In this document: positions 1 to 7,578 of the stretch, piece after piece | Position numbering within the stretch: position 1 is the first letter of the stretch | Layout: every line of letters begins with the position of its first letter | Origin: Nanobdellati archaeon | GTDB taxonomy: Archaea > SpSt-1190 | Length of the DNA: 9,529 bases | Assembly: GCA_015522095.1 (NCBI GenBank) | Contig: WAMX01000025.1 | Location: 1-9,529, forward strand | Reading direction: 5' to 3' | Program-made: the position numbers and the translations under genes | Notes under the pieces: model-generated | The model's database searches: none | Told to the model about the DNA's origin: nothing | What the model saw: the letters and a program-made list of their open reading frames with translations, nothing else

Positions 1-403
1 CTTCCTCCCTGTCCACGAGCACGAATGCGACATCGGCCTTCCTCGTGCGCGCCTTTTCAAGGAGACCCTTCTCAAGGGGCCCGAATTCCCTGTACACCTT
101 CAGCCTGCTCCCCGGCCTCACCGTGAAGCTGTGACTCCCCCTCGCATCCTCCGGCCCTTCAACAATCTCGCCCGTGAGCCGGAGCGAGGCATCATACTCC
201 TTGAACCCGACCTTCTCCACCCTTATCTTGAGCGTCATTTTCTTCCGCTCGGCCTCCGACCTCTCCCCTATTTCCTTCCTGACCTTGCGGAAGGTCTGCA
301 TCTTCACGAGGTCCCCCGGCCTCACGAGCTCCGAAAGGAGCCACAGATCATCGAGATTCTCCGGAGAAAGCTCCGCACCCTCCTTAAACCAGCTCACCCG
401 CAC
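1..403 (-). CDS. pelA: Pelota (ribosome rescue factor), N-terminal part, cut by window edge
   Basis: The reverse strand is open from GTG 403 to the left edge and gives the first 134 residues of a protein of about 350 residues. The segment matches the archaeal Pelota N-terminal domain (eRF1_1-like, Sm-fold). It has ENLDDLWLL near residues 15-23, then VRPGDLVKMQTFRK, a charged loop with a RKKMTLKIRVEKV strand, and GEIVEGPED near residue 80, followed by a TVRPG turn. Pelota enters the A site of stalled ribosomes with aEF1A-GTP and splits them with ABCE1; that role is family knowledge. An in-frame TAG at 421-419 bounds the frame upstream. GTG 403 is preferred because its N-terminal spacing fits the family; GTG 397 is an alternative. 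A TATA-like box centred about 24 nt upstream implies a leaderless mRNA. The central and C-terminal domains lie outside the window. Confidence 0.92.
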   Translation of the reverse strand, partial: MRVSWFKEGAELSPENLDDLWLLSELVRPGDLVKMQTFRKVRKEIGERSEAERKKMTLKIRVEKVGFKEYDASLRLTGEIVEGPEDARGSHSFTVRPGSRLKVYREFGPLEKGLLEKARTRKADVAFVLVDREE

Positions 404-422
404 GGGAAGCTTAGCTCGCTAC

Positions 423-431
423 TTTTAAATA
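423..431. promoter_or_regulatory. Shared TATA box of divergent pelA and pilin-like gene
   Basis: The 49-bp gap between two divergent GTG starts (403 on minus, 453 on plus) contains a single A/T-rich core, TTTTAAATA, with the self-complementary hexamer TTTAAA at 424-429. Its centre (426.5) lies 23.5 nt from one start and 26.5 nt from the other, which is where an archaeal TATA box sits relative to a transcription start. No Shine-Dalgarno motif precedes either GTG, so both transcripts are probably leaderless. One TBP site may serve both directions; this is inferred from spacing alone. Confidence 0.7.
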
Positions 432-452
432 CTAAGCGCACCCTTCCTTTTT

Positions 453-1592
453 GTGAAAGGCTTTGGCGTGCCCGAGCTCGTCATAGTGGCGGGCCTTATG
501 CTCGTGCTTCTCGCGGGCTTTGTTCCCTCCGGGACAATTGAGAAGCAGAAGGAAAACCTCCTCTTCAGCCAGAAGGTTGGCGCCCTTGGCGCCGGCACAT
601 ATGACTACAAGCACATCCCCCTTGCCGATGAGCTGCTCCTGTCAAAGGGAATTGAGGGGACTCCCCTCTACGAGCAGGCGGGGCCCCTTGAGGTTGCAAG
701 GGGCGTGATTACCTCCGAGGAGCACCTCCTCAACTTCAATATCCCCGAGAGCACGGTTTCCCAGCTCGATTCCCTTTCCCTTTCCTTCGATGTACTTGAG
801 ACGAACAGGTACGGCCCCCTCAAGGTCGAGCTGAACGGCCACGAGGTGGTTTCCGAATACCTTTCCCCCGGGGACTTCAGGGTCACGCTCCCCCTTGAAT
901 ACATAAGGCCCGGGGAGAACTCCGTCCGCATACTCGCCGGCTCCTCAGGATGGCGGCTCTGGTCCCCCACTTACTACGTCATCAAGAATGTCCGCATAAA
1001 GGAGGCCATAACTCCCGAGGAGGAGAGGACCTTCAGCTTCCAGCTCAGCGAGGAGGAGCTGAACTCCCTCGACAAGGTCAGGATTGCCATCGGGTCCATC
1101 GATGCCTCCCTTGAGGGGGACCTCGCAATAATCCTCAACGGTGAGCGCATAGTCTTTGAGGGAATCCCGGGAAGGGCGACCTTCAGCCCCACCTTCTCCT
1201 CGGGGCTGAGGCAGAACAACACGATAACCTTCAAGCTGCTTGAGGACGGGAGCTATGCAATGAGGAATGTCAAGCTCGTGCTTTTCCTCCTCAAGGGCGG
1301 CAGGGGAGGCTTTTCAAAGGAGTTTCACATCTCTGAGGAAGACCTTGCGCTCATGCGCGAGGGGAAGGAAGAGGGAGTGGTGGAGCTTGAGGTAAAGTCC
1401 ACCGATGACGCGCCCCTCAGGGTTGTGCTCGAGGGCGAGGTTCCGCGCACCCTCTACGAGGGCACTCCTGAAAGGGGAACGCTCGTGCTCCGATTTTCCG
1501 GCTCTGAGGCCACAACCACAAACACTCTCCGCATCTCAAGCGCCGGTGACTACTACCTTGGCGATGTTTCTGTCAAGCTGGTGATGAAATGA
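453..1592 (+). CDS. Surface protein with pilin-like N-terminus and three tandem beta-rich repeats
   Basis: This 379-aa protein starts at GTG 453. The N-terminus is MKGFGVPELV followed by a hydrophobic run to about residue 24. It resembles a class III (type IV pilin) signal: a very short leader ending KG, then Phe at +1, Glu at +5 and a hydrophobic helix. An ordinary uncleaved signal anchor is the alternative. The rest is extracellular in character and cysteine-free. Residues about 94-184, 194-280 and 290-378 form three diverged copies of one roughly 90-aa unit. Each starts F-x-I/L-S/P-E-x-x-L and has a central strand ending LNG (127-129, 228-230) or LEG (326-328). Each then has an N-x-(V/I/L)-(R/T)-(I/F) strand (ENSVRI, NNTITF, TNTLRI) and closes with Y-x-(I/M/L)-x-(N/D)-V (174-180, 268-273, 367-372). 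A jelly-roll or galactose-binding-like sandwich is plausible but not shown. The stop overlaps the start of the lipoprotein gene (ATGA), so the two are probably co-transcribed and coupled. Specific function unknown. Confidence 0.82.
   Translation: MKGFGVPELVIVAGLMLVLLAGFVPSGTIEKQKENLLFSQKVGALGAGTYDYKHIPLADELLLSKGIEGTPLYEQAGPLEVARGVITSEEHLLNFNIPESTVSQLDSLSLSFDVLETNRYGPLKVELNGHEVVSEYLSPGDFRVTLPLEYIRPGENSVRILAGSSGWRLWSPTYYVIKNVRIKEAITPEEERTFSFQLSEEELNSLDKVRIAIGSIDASLEGDLAIILNGERIVFEGIPGRATFSPTFSSGLRQNNTITFKLLEDGSYAMRNVKLVLFLLKGGRGGFSKEFHISEEDLALMREGKEEGVVELEVKSTDDAPLRVVLEGEVPRTLYEGTPERGTLVLRFSGSEATTTNTLRISSAGDYYLGDVSVKLVMK
1580..1585 (+). promoter_or_regulatory. Shine-Dalgarno motif of the lipoprotein gene
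   Basis: GGTGAT, complementary to the 3' end of archaeal 16S rRNA, lies inside the last codons of the upstream gene and ends 3 nt before ATG 1589. It supports that start and the translational coupling at the ATGA overlap. Confidence 0.6.
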
Positions 1593-2410
1593 AGGCGTAC
1601 CTTGCCCTGCTTGCTCTTGTGTTCTTCATGGGCTGCACCAACTCGAGCCCCCCTGCGGGAGGGGACCGGCCCTCCAGGGTCACGGCTGAGCTGGCTTCCG
1701 TGGAGGTGCCCGGCACCATCGCCAGGGAGGACGGCACCGTCAGGGCATCATTTTCTTTCGAGGCGGAGGAGGACGTTGATGATGTGACCGCGAAGTTCTG
1801 GGACCTCGGCGATTTCCTTAGCGGCTCTTGTGATAGCACCCTGGAGCTTGGAGAGGTGGGGGCGGGCCAGCGTGCGACCAGGACCTGCACCCTCCGCGTT
1901 GAGGATGTCCCCCTCGAGGATGTTGAGCAGAAGCTCGACTACCTCTTCAAGTACAGGGTCAAGAAGTACACGCTCCAGCTGCCGCTGAGGATTGTTGCCT
2001 CGGAGGAGTATTCCGGCGACGGGCCCCCCGTGGAGGAGTCATTTAGCGCCGGCGCCGTGAGTCTCGACCCGGGAGAGGTTGAGGAAAGGGGCGCGGCCGT
2101 GGTTGTCCTTGATTTAAGCGGGGGGGACTTTGCAACGGGCGAGGACTGCGGGTGCAGCATTGAGAAGGTCACCTTCCGCATACCGAGCAGCCTCTCCGTC
2201 AGGGGGCTTGATGACTGGTATCGCCGCTCGTGCGGAACGAATTTTGTCTGCTATGAAAAGGAGGGGCTCCAGCCCTTCTCCGATTCCTTTGAGCTTGAGA
2301 CTCCCGGGGTCGCGAGGAGCAGGACCGTGTATATAGGTCTTGAGGTGGAAGGGGTCTGGAAAAAGGTCGAGGGCTCGGTCTCCACCACCATACTCTCGCC
2401 CGGCTCATAG
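1589..2410 (+). CDS. Putative archaeal lipoprotein with two beta-sandwich-like halves
   Basis: This 273-aa protein starts at ATG 1589, sharing ATGA with the stop of the previous gene. A hydrophobic signal (about residues 4-14) leads to VFFMGC with Cys16, followed by a Ser/Pro/Gly-rich linker. This looks like a lipobox, although Phe at -3 and Met at -2 are not the commonest residues. The remainder is strand-rich and falls into two halves, about 31-140 and 152-268, each resembling an Ig-like or CARDB-type fold without a recognisable family signature. The mature part has six further cysteines: C81 and C100 in the first half, and C187, C189, C215 and C221 in the second. Such clustering suggests disulphides outside the membrane. 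The gene is coupled to the pilin-like gene, so the products may form one envelope structure; that is inference. Its TAG stop overlaps the end of herA on the other strand. No homologue recognised. Confidence 0.8.
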   Translation: MKAYLALLALVFFMGCTNSSPPAGGDRPSRVTAELASVEVPGTIAREDGTVRASFSFEAEEDVDDVTAKFWDLGDFLSGSCDSTLELGEVGAGQRATRTCTLRVEDVPLEDVEQKLDYLFKYRVKKYTLQLPLRIVASEEYSGDGPPVEESFSAGAVSLDPGEVEERGAAVVVLDLSGGDFATGEDCGCSIEKVTFRIPSSLSVRGLDDWYRRSCGTNFVCYEKEGLQPFSDSFELETPGVARSRTVYIGLEVEGVWKKVEGSVSTTILSPGS

Positions 2411-3922
2411 GAACGCTTCTTCCACTCCCTCAGCCTTCTCGGCATCCATGCTTTCCTCGTACCGCCTTGCCTCTTCCTCAAGGTCGGAGAACTTCTTTTC
2501 CCAGCTCTCCCTCTGACGGACCTTTATGAACACGGGATACCTCACAGCTTCCCCCACCACGAGCGCCTCCCCAACCTGAAGGCTCGTCAGCGACTTGAGC
2601 GTCTTCTGGGTGATCCCCTCGCTGCTCTCGCCGATGTGCTTCAGGTCGTAGGGGTTGGTCACGCGCATTATTATGTGGGTGTTGCACTGGCTGAGAACGG
2701 TGGTGCTCAGCTTTATGGGCCTCTGCGATATGACCACGAGGGAGCACAGGAATTTCCGCCCCTCCCTTGCAATGGTCTCAAACATCCACTTTGTCGGGAC
2801 TTCCTGCTCCCCTTCGGGAATGAAGTTGTGCGCCTCTTCAAGGAAGATTGTGAGGGGAGCAACTTCCCCGCGCCTCCTCATGCCGAACAGCTCCTTCGTG
2901 ACCCAGAGGACTATCAGGTCCCTCACGCGCGTGCTGAGGTAGTTTGAAAGGTCGAAGACCACGAGCCTGCCGGGCCGCACGAGCTCCTTCAGCAGGTGAT
3001 GCTCCTCCTTCTCCCCTTCGTTTCGGGTGATTATGTCCTCCTGCCGGGCGAATATGCGCTGCGAGTGGAGCTCCATGAGCCACCTGTAAAGCGCCTTTTT
3101 CGTCTTGTCTGCCATTTTCCTTGCCAGGACCTCCTCCGCCAGCTCCCTGAAATCGTAGAGCTGGCCCTCAAGCTCGCGTATCACCTTGTCAAGCTCCGCC
3201 ACCTGCACCGCGCTCAGGCTGGTGAAGGCGCTTATCTCGCGGGCCGTGAGCCTGGGCACGGGTATCCTTATGTCCACAACATTCACCGCGCTCCCGGAGA
3301 AATCCTTCACGCCGGCTGGCGGCTTCTCCGCGAACCCCGTGTATTCCCCGTGGGTGTCAAAGATTACAACGGCCACCCTCCCGTCCTCCTTTTTCCTCTT
3401 GAGGAGCTCCTCGACGAGCACGCTTGTAAGGTAGCTCTTCCCCGAGCCGGACATCGCAAGTATTGCAAGGTGCTTCTGGAAGGTCTTTGTGAGCGAAAGC
3501 CTCACGGGCACGGAATGGTGGAGGACCTGCCCTATGTGAATGCCCCTCTCCCTGAAACCCAGGAACTTCGAAAGGACCTCACCCTCAATGGTCTGGACCA
3601 TATCGCCGGGGCTCGGGGGCACGGTGGGTCGGAGCACCTGCCCGCTGCTTATCACGCCCAGCGGCATCGCCTCCGCTATCAGGAATTCCCATTCATCAAC
3701 GTGGAAGAGCTGCTCGAGGTTGTCCGCCTCCACGACCGTTTCCGGATTTGCGTAGTAGCGGTTGGTCTTGATTATGTTCTCGACCATGGCAACCATCGTG
3801 CCCTCCTCCGTGCTGACCCTAACAAACTGGTCCTTGCTTATCTTCTTCCCCTTAGCAATGGCGAATGCAAAGAAACTCGGGCTCGGGCCATCCGGAGTTG
3901 ATATGACCTTGCCTATGTCCAC
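2405..3922 (-). CDS. herA: HerA bipolar DNA-translocating ATPase
   Basis: This 505-aa protein is the FtsK/HerA-superfamily hexameric DNA pump that works with NurA to resect double-strand-break ends, giving 3' overhangs for RadA. Residues 1 to about 140 form the HAS beta-barrel domain, starting IGKVIST. The RecA-like core has Walker A (AMSGSGKS, 156-163), the FDTHGEY strand (188-194) and Walker B (IFLEEAHNFIP, 359-369; Glu362-Glu363 where DEAH is also seen in relatives). A conserved REGRK segment (386-390) holds arginine-finger candidates, followed by VISQRP (397-402) and the IMRVTNPYD strand (418-426). An acidic helical tail follows residue 472. Length is normal for the family. GTG 3922 is chosen because AGGAG lies 7 nt upstream. 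It is the last gene of the operon, 21 nt after nurA. Its TGA stop lies inside the end of the convergent lipoprotein gene. Confidence 0.97.
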   Translation of the reverse strand: MDIGKVISTPDGPSPSFFAFAIAKGKKISKDQFVRVSTEEGTMVAMVENIIKTNRYYANPETVVEADNLEQLFHVDEWEFLIAEAMPLGVISSGQVLRPTVPPSPGDMVQTIEGEVLSKFLGFRERGIHIGQVLHHSVPVRLSLTKTFQKHLAILAMSGSGKSYLTSVLVEELLKRKKEDGRVAVVIFDTHGEYTGFAEKPPAGVKDFSGSAVNVVDIRIPVPRLTAREISAFTSLSAVQVAELDKVIRELEGQLYDFRELAEEVLARKMADKTKKALYRWLMELHSQRIFARQEDIITRNEGEKEEHHLLKELVRPGRLVVFDLSNYLSTRVRDLIVLWVTKELFGMRRRGEVAPLTIFLEEAHNFIPEGEQEVPTKWMFETIAREGRKFLCSLVVISQRPIKLSTTVLSQCNTHIIMRVTNPYDLKHIGESSEGITQKTLKSLTSLQVGEALVVGEAVRYPVFIKVRQRESWEKKFSDLEEEARRYEESMDAEKAEGVEEAFL

Positions 3923-3929
3923 CTGATAA

Positions 3930-3934
3930 CTCCT
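3930..3934 (-). promoter_or_regulatory. Shine-Dalgarno motif of herA
   Basis: AGGAG on the minus strand, 7 nt before GTG 3922, lies in the short nurA-herA spacer. It fixes the GTG start of herA, since no nearby ATG fits the family N-terminus. Confidence 0.75.
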
Positions 3935-3943
3935 GCCCGCATT

Positions 3944-4972
3944 TTATAAAGGTCTATTCTCCCTCCGCAGGTCCATGAGCATGGGCGAGCGGTGCCTTGA
4001 GGATATTGCACGCTGGATGAACGCAATGTAATTTTTCCTGAGCTTTGCGCGCAGGTCCGCTTCCACCAGCACTGAGGGGAGCCCGTATCTCGGGAACGCC
4101 GCGATGCTGTACACGAGCCTGGCCACCTCATCCACATCCTTCCCCGGCTCCCCCGATATGAACTCCACCCTTATGGGGCGGTCGTACCTGGCGGATTTTA
4201 TGTAAAATCCGTAGACATCATTCCTGTAGCTCAGGTCCTGTATGTTCGAGATTTTGAAGAGGAGCGTCCGCTCGCCCGTTTCCAGGGTGTCAAAGAGGAG
4301 CGCCGTGTCGCGGAAGCTGCTCACACCCTCAAGCCGCCCATCAACCTTCTCAAGCAGCTTTGAGAAGTAATTGCTCCTGCTGTCCTCCACCACGCCCACC
4401 AGCCGGGTCCCCGCCTCCCTGCACTTCTTCTCGAGGGTGTTGTAGAGCCTCACAATCTCCATATACTTCTTCTTTAGTTCGGAGCCCTTCGCGACCCGCG
4501 TGCTTGGGTGAGGATACAGCGGGCCATCAAGAAGCAGGAAATCTACCTTCCCTGCCAGCTCAATTGCCTTTCCAATCTCCACGCCCATGCGGTAGAGTGA
4601 TGCAACCGTGACGAGCTCCCCCTCGTGCTCCGCGCTCACCCACCTCACGAGGGGAACCTTCTGTGAATTGATTTCCGTGCCCACAACCTTCCCGTTCCTG
4701 TACTCGAAGATCACACCCACTGCCCTCGTCATCACTATGTCCACGCCGTGGAAACTCTTTGCGAGAAGCCCTCCATCGACGCCCCCCACCCTTCCGCTCA
4801 CCTTTACCTTCTCCACGGGGTTTATCACGGCGTCCTTCGTGAGATTCCCTATCCTGAACCTGCGGTCCTTTATCTCCTTTATAACGGACACCATCTGCCG
4901 CCTTCTCCCTTCAAGCTCCTGTATCCTTCCCCCTATTTCCCCGAGGGCGGCTTTGAGCGAGGAGATTTCCAC
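3944..4972 (-). CDS. nurA: NurA 5'-3' nuclease, partner of HerA
   Basis: This 342-aa protein is of the NurA family, an RNase H-like Mn-dependent nuclease whose dimer caps the HerA hexamer. An N-terminal coiled-coil-like helix (about 1-38) precedes the first catalytic motif, GGVDGG (63-68, Asp66). Further family features are the DIVMTRAVGVIFEY strand (78-91), the LLLDGPL motif (146-152, Asp149), GVVEDSRS (193-200) and the C-terminal FPRYGLPSVLVEAD (293-306). The acidic residues expected for metal binding therefore appear present. The GTG start at 4972-4970 overlaps the TAG of the upstream membrane-protein gene by one base (TAGTG) and follows a strong Shine-Dalgarno motif. It lies 21 nt before herA, the usual partnership. 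No rad50 or mre11, often found with this pair, is in the window. Confidence 0.95.
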   Translation of the reverse strand: MEISSLKAALGEIGGRIQELEGRRRQMVSVIKEIKDRRFRIGNLTKDAVINPVEKVKVSGRVGGVDGGLLAKSFHGVDIVMTRAVGVIFEYRNGKVVGTEINSQKVPLVRWVSAEHEGELVTVASLYRMGVEIGKAIELAGKVDFLLLDGPLYPHPSTRVAKGSELKKKYMEIVRLYNTLEKKCREAGTRLVGVVEDSRSNYFSKLLEKVDGRLEGVSSFRDTALLFDTLETGERTLLFKISNIQDLSYRNDVYGFYIKSARYDRPIRVEFISGEPGKDVDEVARLVYSIAAFPRYGLPSVLVEADLRAKLRKNYIAFIQRAISSRHRSPMLMDLRRENRPL

Positions 4973-7578
4973 TATATCACTTCCTCTTCCACCGGGGGCC
5001 TGCCCGTTCCCCTTATCCTTGGAAGGAGGAATTTCCAGAACGCAAATGCGGAGCCGGCAAGGACAAGCAGCGCGGCTATCAGGCGGTAGTTCGGCCCCCC
5101 CTGCTTCTCCTCCCGCGAGAGTATCTTGCTGGCGGCATTGAGCTTTATCTTCGCGGTGCTTATCTTGCCCTGCGAGAGGTATCTTTCCGCATCCTCAAGG
5201 GTGTCCATTACGAGCCGGTAATTCTCCGCCGAGAGCGTGCCGCCCTCCTTCTTCGACTCCGCAAGCCTCCTGTAGGAGTTCACCCTCTCAAGAAGCGCGG
5301 GGGTTTCAGTGTCCACCTTTATGTCGAAGCCCTTGCGCGCCGTGTAGTCCGGGAAGCTCTCCGAGGTGACCCGCAGGTCCACGCCCTCATACCTGTCAGA
5401 GCTCTCGGGCGCCATCACCCTCAGCCTTATTATGCCCTTCCCATCCTCCGTCACCACCTTATCGGGCCCCTCCACCCACTCCGGGCCGTCAAGTTCCACG
5501 TGGAAGGTGTCATCCAGCCCGCCTGTCCGGAGGGTTATGTTTATCCAGCTCTCCTGATTCGGCATCACGGCGTAGAGGCTGCTCGCGGAGAGCTGGGGGT
5601 CCAGCTTTCCCACGGAAACTGTGAGCGGGAACTGGATGGTGTATGTCCTTGACCTGAGCTCTATGTACGTCGAGAGCTCATCCTCCATAAACTCATCAGG
5701 CCTTATGCGGAGGTTTACCGTCTTGACCGCTCCCGCCCTCAGGTAAACCTCCTCAGGGATCTTTATGATGTCCGTGCCGGGGACTATGCCTATCACGAAG
5801 TCCTCCGGCGCGTTGTTTTTCAGCTTGAATGAGTATTCCGTCGTGTCGCCCGCAATCGCCTTCAGCTCGGTCGGCCCTATGAGCTCGAACATCTTTGCCC
5901 CTTCCACGTCCACCTGAATCTCTGCCTCCTTTGACTGGAGCGTGTTTGCATCGGTGAGTCCGACACTGAGCCTGACGCCCTCCACGCTGTAGCAGTCCTC
6001 TGACATCCGCGAGCCAACCTCCTGCAGGGTTGCGTCAATGTCCAGAATCTTCAGGTAAAGGTTCTCCCTGAGGCTCGCGAGATACTCTGAAGACCTTGAA
6101 CTGTTGATGGCCTCGACATACCTGTCTATCCACTGCTCAAGCGAGTCCGCCTGGGAAAAGAGCCTCTGCGAGTTTGTGGAGGTCATCTTCAGCTTCTCAA
6201 TGTCCACCATCTCCCCTATCCTCTCCAGCTCCTGCACCTTCCCCTTATCAGAGCTTATCTCATATGTGAGCTTTGCGAGCATGAGCACCTTCCTCCCCGC
6301 GTTGAACCCCATGGCGTCCTCGTTCTGGAAGGCACAGGCGCTCCCTGCCGTGAATTCAATGTCCCTGGTCGATATCTCACCGACCTCCGCCTCGAAGTTT
6401 CCCACGCCACCCGTGATCAGGATTGCAGGCTCCGTGTACGTGTAGTAGAATATGCTGGGGTTCACGGTCCCCGAGGAAGCGACCGTGAGGTTGAATTTGT
6501 TGGCACTGTATGCGCTGATGGATGAGATTCCCGAAATCTGCGGGACGATGACTGTGTAGCCCTTGGGCACGAGCTCCAGGCGGTACTCCTTGACCCTCCC
6601 CGTTTCCTTGGAAGTGACGTTTATGGAGAGCACCTCCTCGCCGACCTGATACTGGTACACCTCGTAATGTAGGGTGATATCCTTGCTTTCCCCCCTGGAG
6701 AGCGAGCCGGGGCTCGTCACGGTGACCACCCAGTTCTCGGGCACACTCACATTCACGTAGTAGCTGTCCGCAAGGTATCCCGTGTTCCTGAGGGTAAGCC
6801 GGATGTCGTAGCTTTCTCCCGGCAGGAACTCCTTCTTCTCCGGCGTTTCGAGCTCGAAATCGTAGAACTCAAAGAGATTGTGAACCTCGAAGTGGGAGGC
6901 CGTCTCATTCTCCGCGACAACATACACCGTGTACCTGCCCGCGGAGACATCACTGCTGTTGTATTCCCTGAGGCTTTCAAGCTCCGTCTCTCCCTGGCTC
7001 GCCGTTGTGAACCGGACCTCTTCGAGCTCCGTTCCGGAAAAAACGGCGATGAACACATTCTCCACGGGCTCCACCCCATCATTTGTGAGCGTGTACACGA
7101 ACCGGTGGGTGGAGGGGTCAAACTTCACGGCGGAGCTGAGGGGCATGCGGACGTCCCCCTTCCTGTGCCACGACTTCAGCCCCCATCCCGCGAGCTCGCA
7201 GCGAGGCTCGCCTCCAGTGGAATTGCCCACGACCCTCATCTCAAGCGAGTTCTCCGAGAATTCAAATGGCACGAAGAAGGTGTAATTCACGCCCGCCCTC
7301 AGGAGGTAGTCGGGGAAGGGGAAGCCGGGAATCAGGGGCTTCAAATCGCCTGCAAACTTTATGTATGAGTAATTCCTGAGGTATTTCAGGTAATCCGTCC
7401 TTGGCTCCACCCTGAGGACGAGCATCCCGGTGGATGTGCGGTATTCCGAGGCATTCCAGTACACCACAAAATCCACGAGCTCATCATCGGTGCACCTGTC
7501 CTCCCAGTTCCTGTTCCACGTGTATGTGTATGCGAATGCTGGCAGGAGCAGCATCGCCGCCAGTATCAGGTTCCTCAT
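4972..7578 (-). CDS. Large membrane-anchored extracellular protein with NEW3/CARDB-like domains
   Basis: This 868-aa protein has a signal peptide (about 1-16, ending AFA), a long extracellular region, one C-terminal membrane helix (about 831-852) and a short basic-then-acidic cytosolic tail. Residues about 248-307 look like a NEW3/CARDB-type sandwich (FLPGESYDIRLTLRNTG, then ENWVV and SRGESKDITL). Similar strand-rich stretches occur at about 565-655 and 660-755. Two helical segments interrupt this: about 440-528 with a charged amphipathic character, and 758-822 just before the membrane. At least eleven N-x-S/T sequons (for example N42, N98, N224, N276, N320, N680) suggest N-glycosylation. Four cysteines: C29, C127, C415, C529. 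ATG 7578 overlaps the rfcS stop by 4 nt, with a weak Shine-Dalgarno-like GGCGGTTG before it; the TAG overlaps the nurA GTG. The operon position hints at co-expression with DNA repair genes, but the product is clearly exported. Not recognised as a named protein; an envelope or S-layer-associated role is inference. Confidence 0.85.
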   Translation of the reverse strand: MRNLILAAMLLLPAFAYTYTWNRNWEDRCTDDELVDFVVYWNASEYRTSTGMLVLRVEPRTDYLKYLRNYSYIKFAGDLKPLIPGFPFPDYLLRAGVNYTFFVPFEFSENSLEMRVVGNSTGGEPRCELAGWGLKSWHRKGDVRMPLSSAVKFDPSTHRFVYTLTNDGVEPVENVFIAVFSGTELEEVRFTTASQGETELESLREYNSSDVSAGRYTVYVVAENETASHFEVHNLFEFYDFELETPEKKEFLPGESYDIRLTLRNTGYLADSYYVNVSVPENWVVTVTSPGSLSRGESKDITLHYEVYQYQVGEEVLSINVTSKETGRVKEYRLELVPKGYTVIVPQISGISSISAYSANKFNLTVASSGTVNPSIFYYTYTEPAILITGGVGNFEAEVGEISTRDIEFTAGSACAFQNEDAMGFNAGRKVLMLAKLTYEISSDKGKVQELERIGEMVDIEKLKMTSTNSQRLFSQADSLEQWIDRYVEAINSSRSSEYLASLRENLYLKILDIDATLQEVGSRMSEDCYSVEGVRLSVGLTDANTLQSKEAEIQVDVEGAKMFELIGPTELKAIAGDTTEYSFKLKNNAPEDFVIGIVPGTDIIKIPEEVYLRAGAVKTVNLRIRPDEFMEDELSTYIELRSRTYTIQFPLTVSVGKLDPQLSASSLYAVMPNQESWINITLRTGGLDDTFHVELDGPEWVEGPDKVVTEDGKGIIRLRVMAPESSDRYEGVDLRVTSESFPDYTARKGFDIKVDTETPALLERVNSYRRLAESKKEGGTLSAENYRLVMDTLEDAERYLSQGKISTAKIKLNAASKILSREEKQGGPNYRLIAALLVLAGSAFAFWKFLLPRIRGTGRPPVEEEVI
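4976..4984 (-). promoter_or_regulatory. Shine-Dalgarno motif of nurA
   Basis: GGAAGTGAT on the minus strand differs by one base from the ideal GGAGGTGAT and ends 3 nt before GTG 4972. It lies in the final codons of the upstream gene and supports translation of nurA inside the operon. Confidence 0.7.

Noticed and set aside
131..541. Plus-strand open frames over 131-541 and 174-428
   Set aside because: They are antisense to the Pelota N-terminal domain, which has clear family motifs on the minus strand, and have low-complexity Leu/Pro/Ser compositions.
2996..3901. 301-aa plus-strand open frame inside herA
   Set aside because: It is antisense to a gene with full Walker motifs. Its His/Leu/Pro/Arg-rich composition is that of a shadow frame in GC-rich DNA.
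4972..7578. Membrane-protein gene as part of a DNA uptake or defence system
   Set aside because: Only position supports this. No nuclease, pore or pilin domain is visible in it, so it is kept as an open question and not a call.
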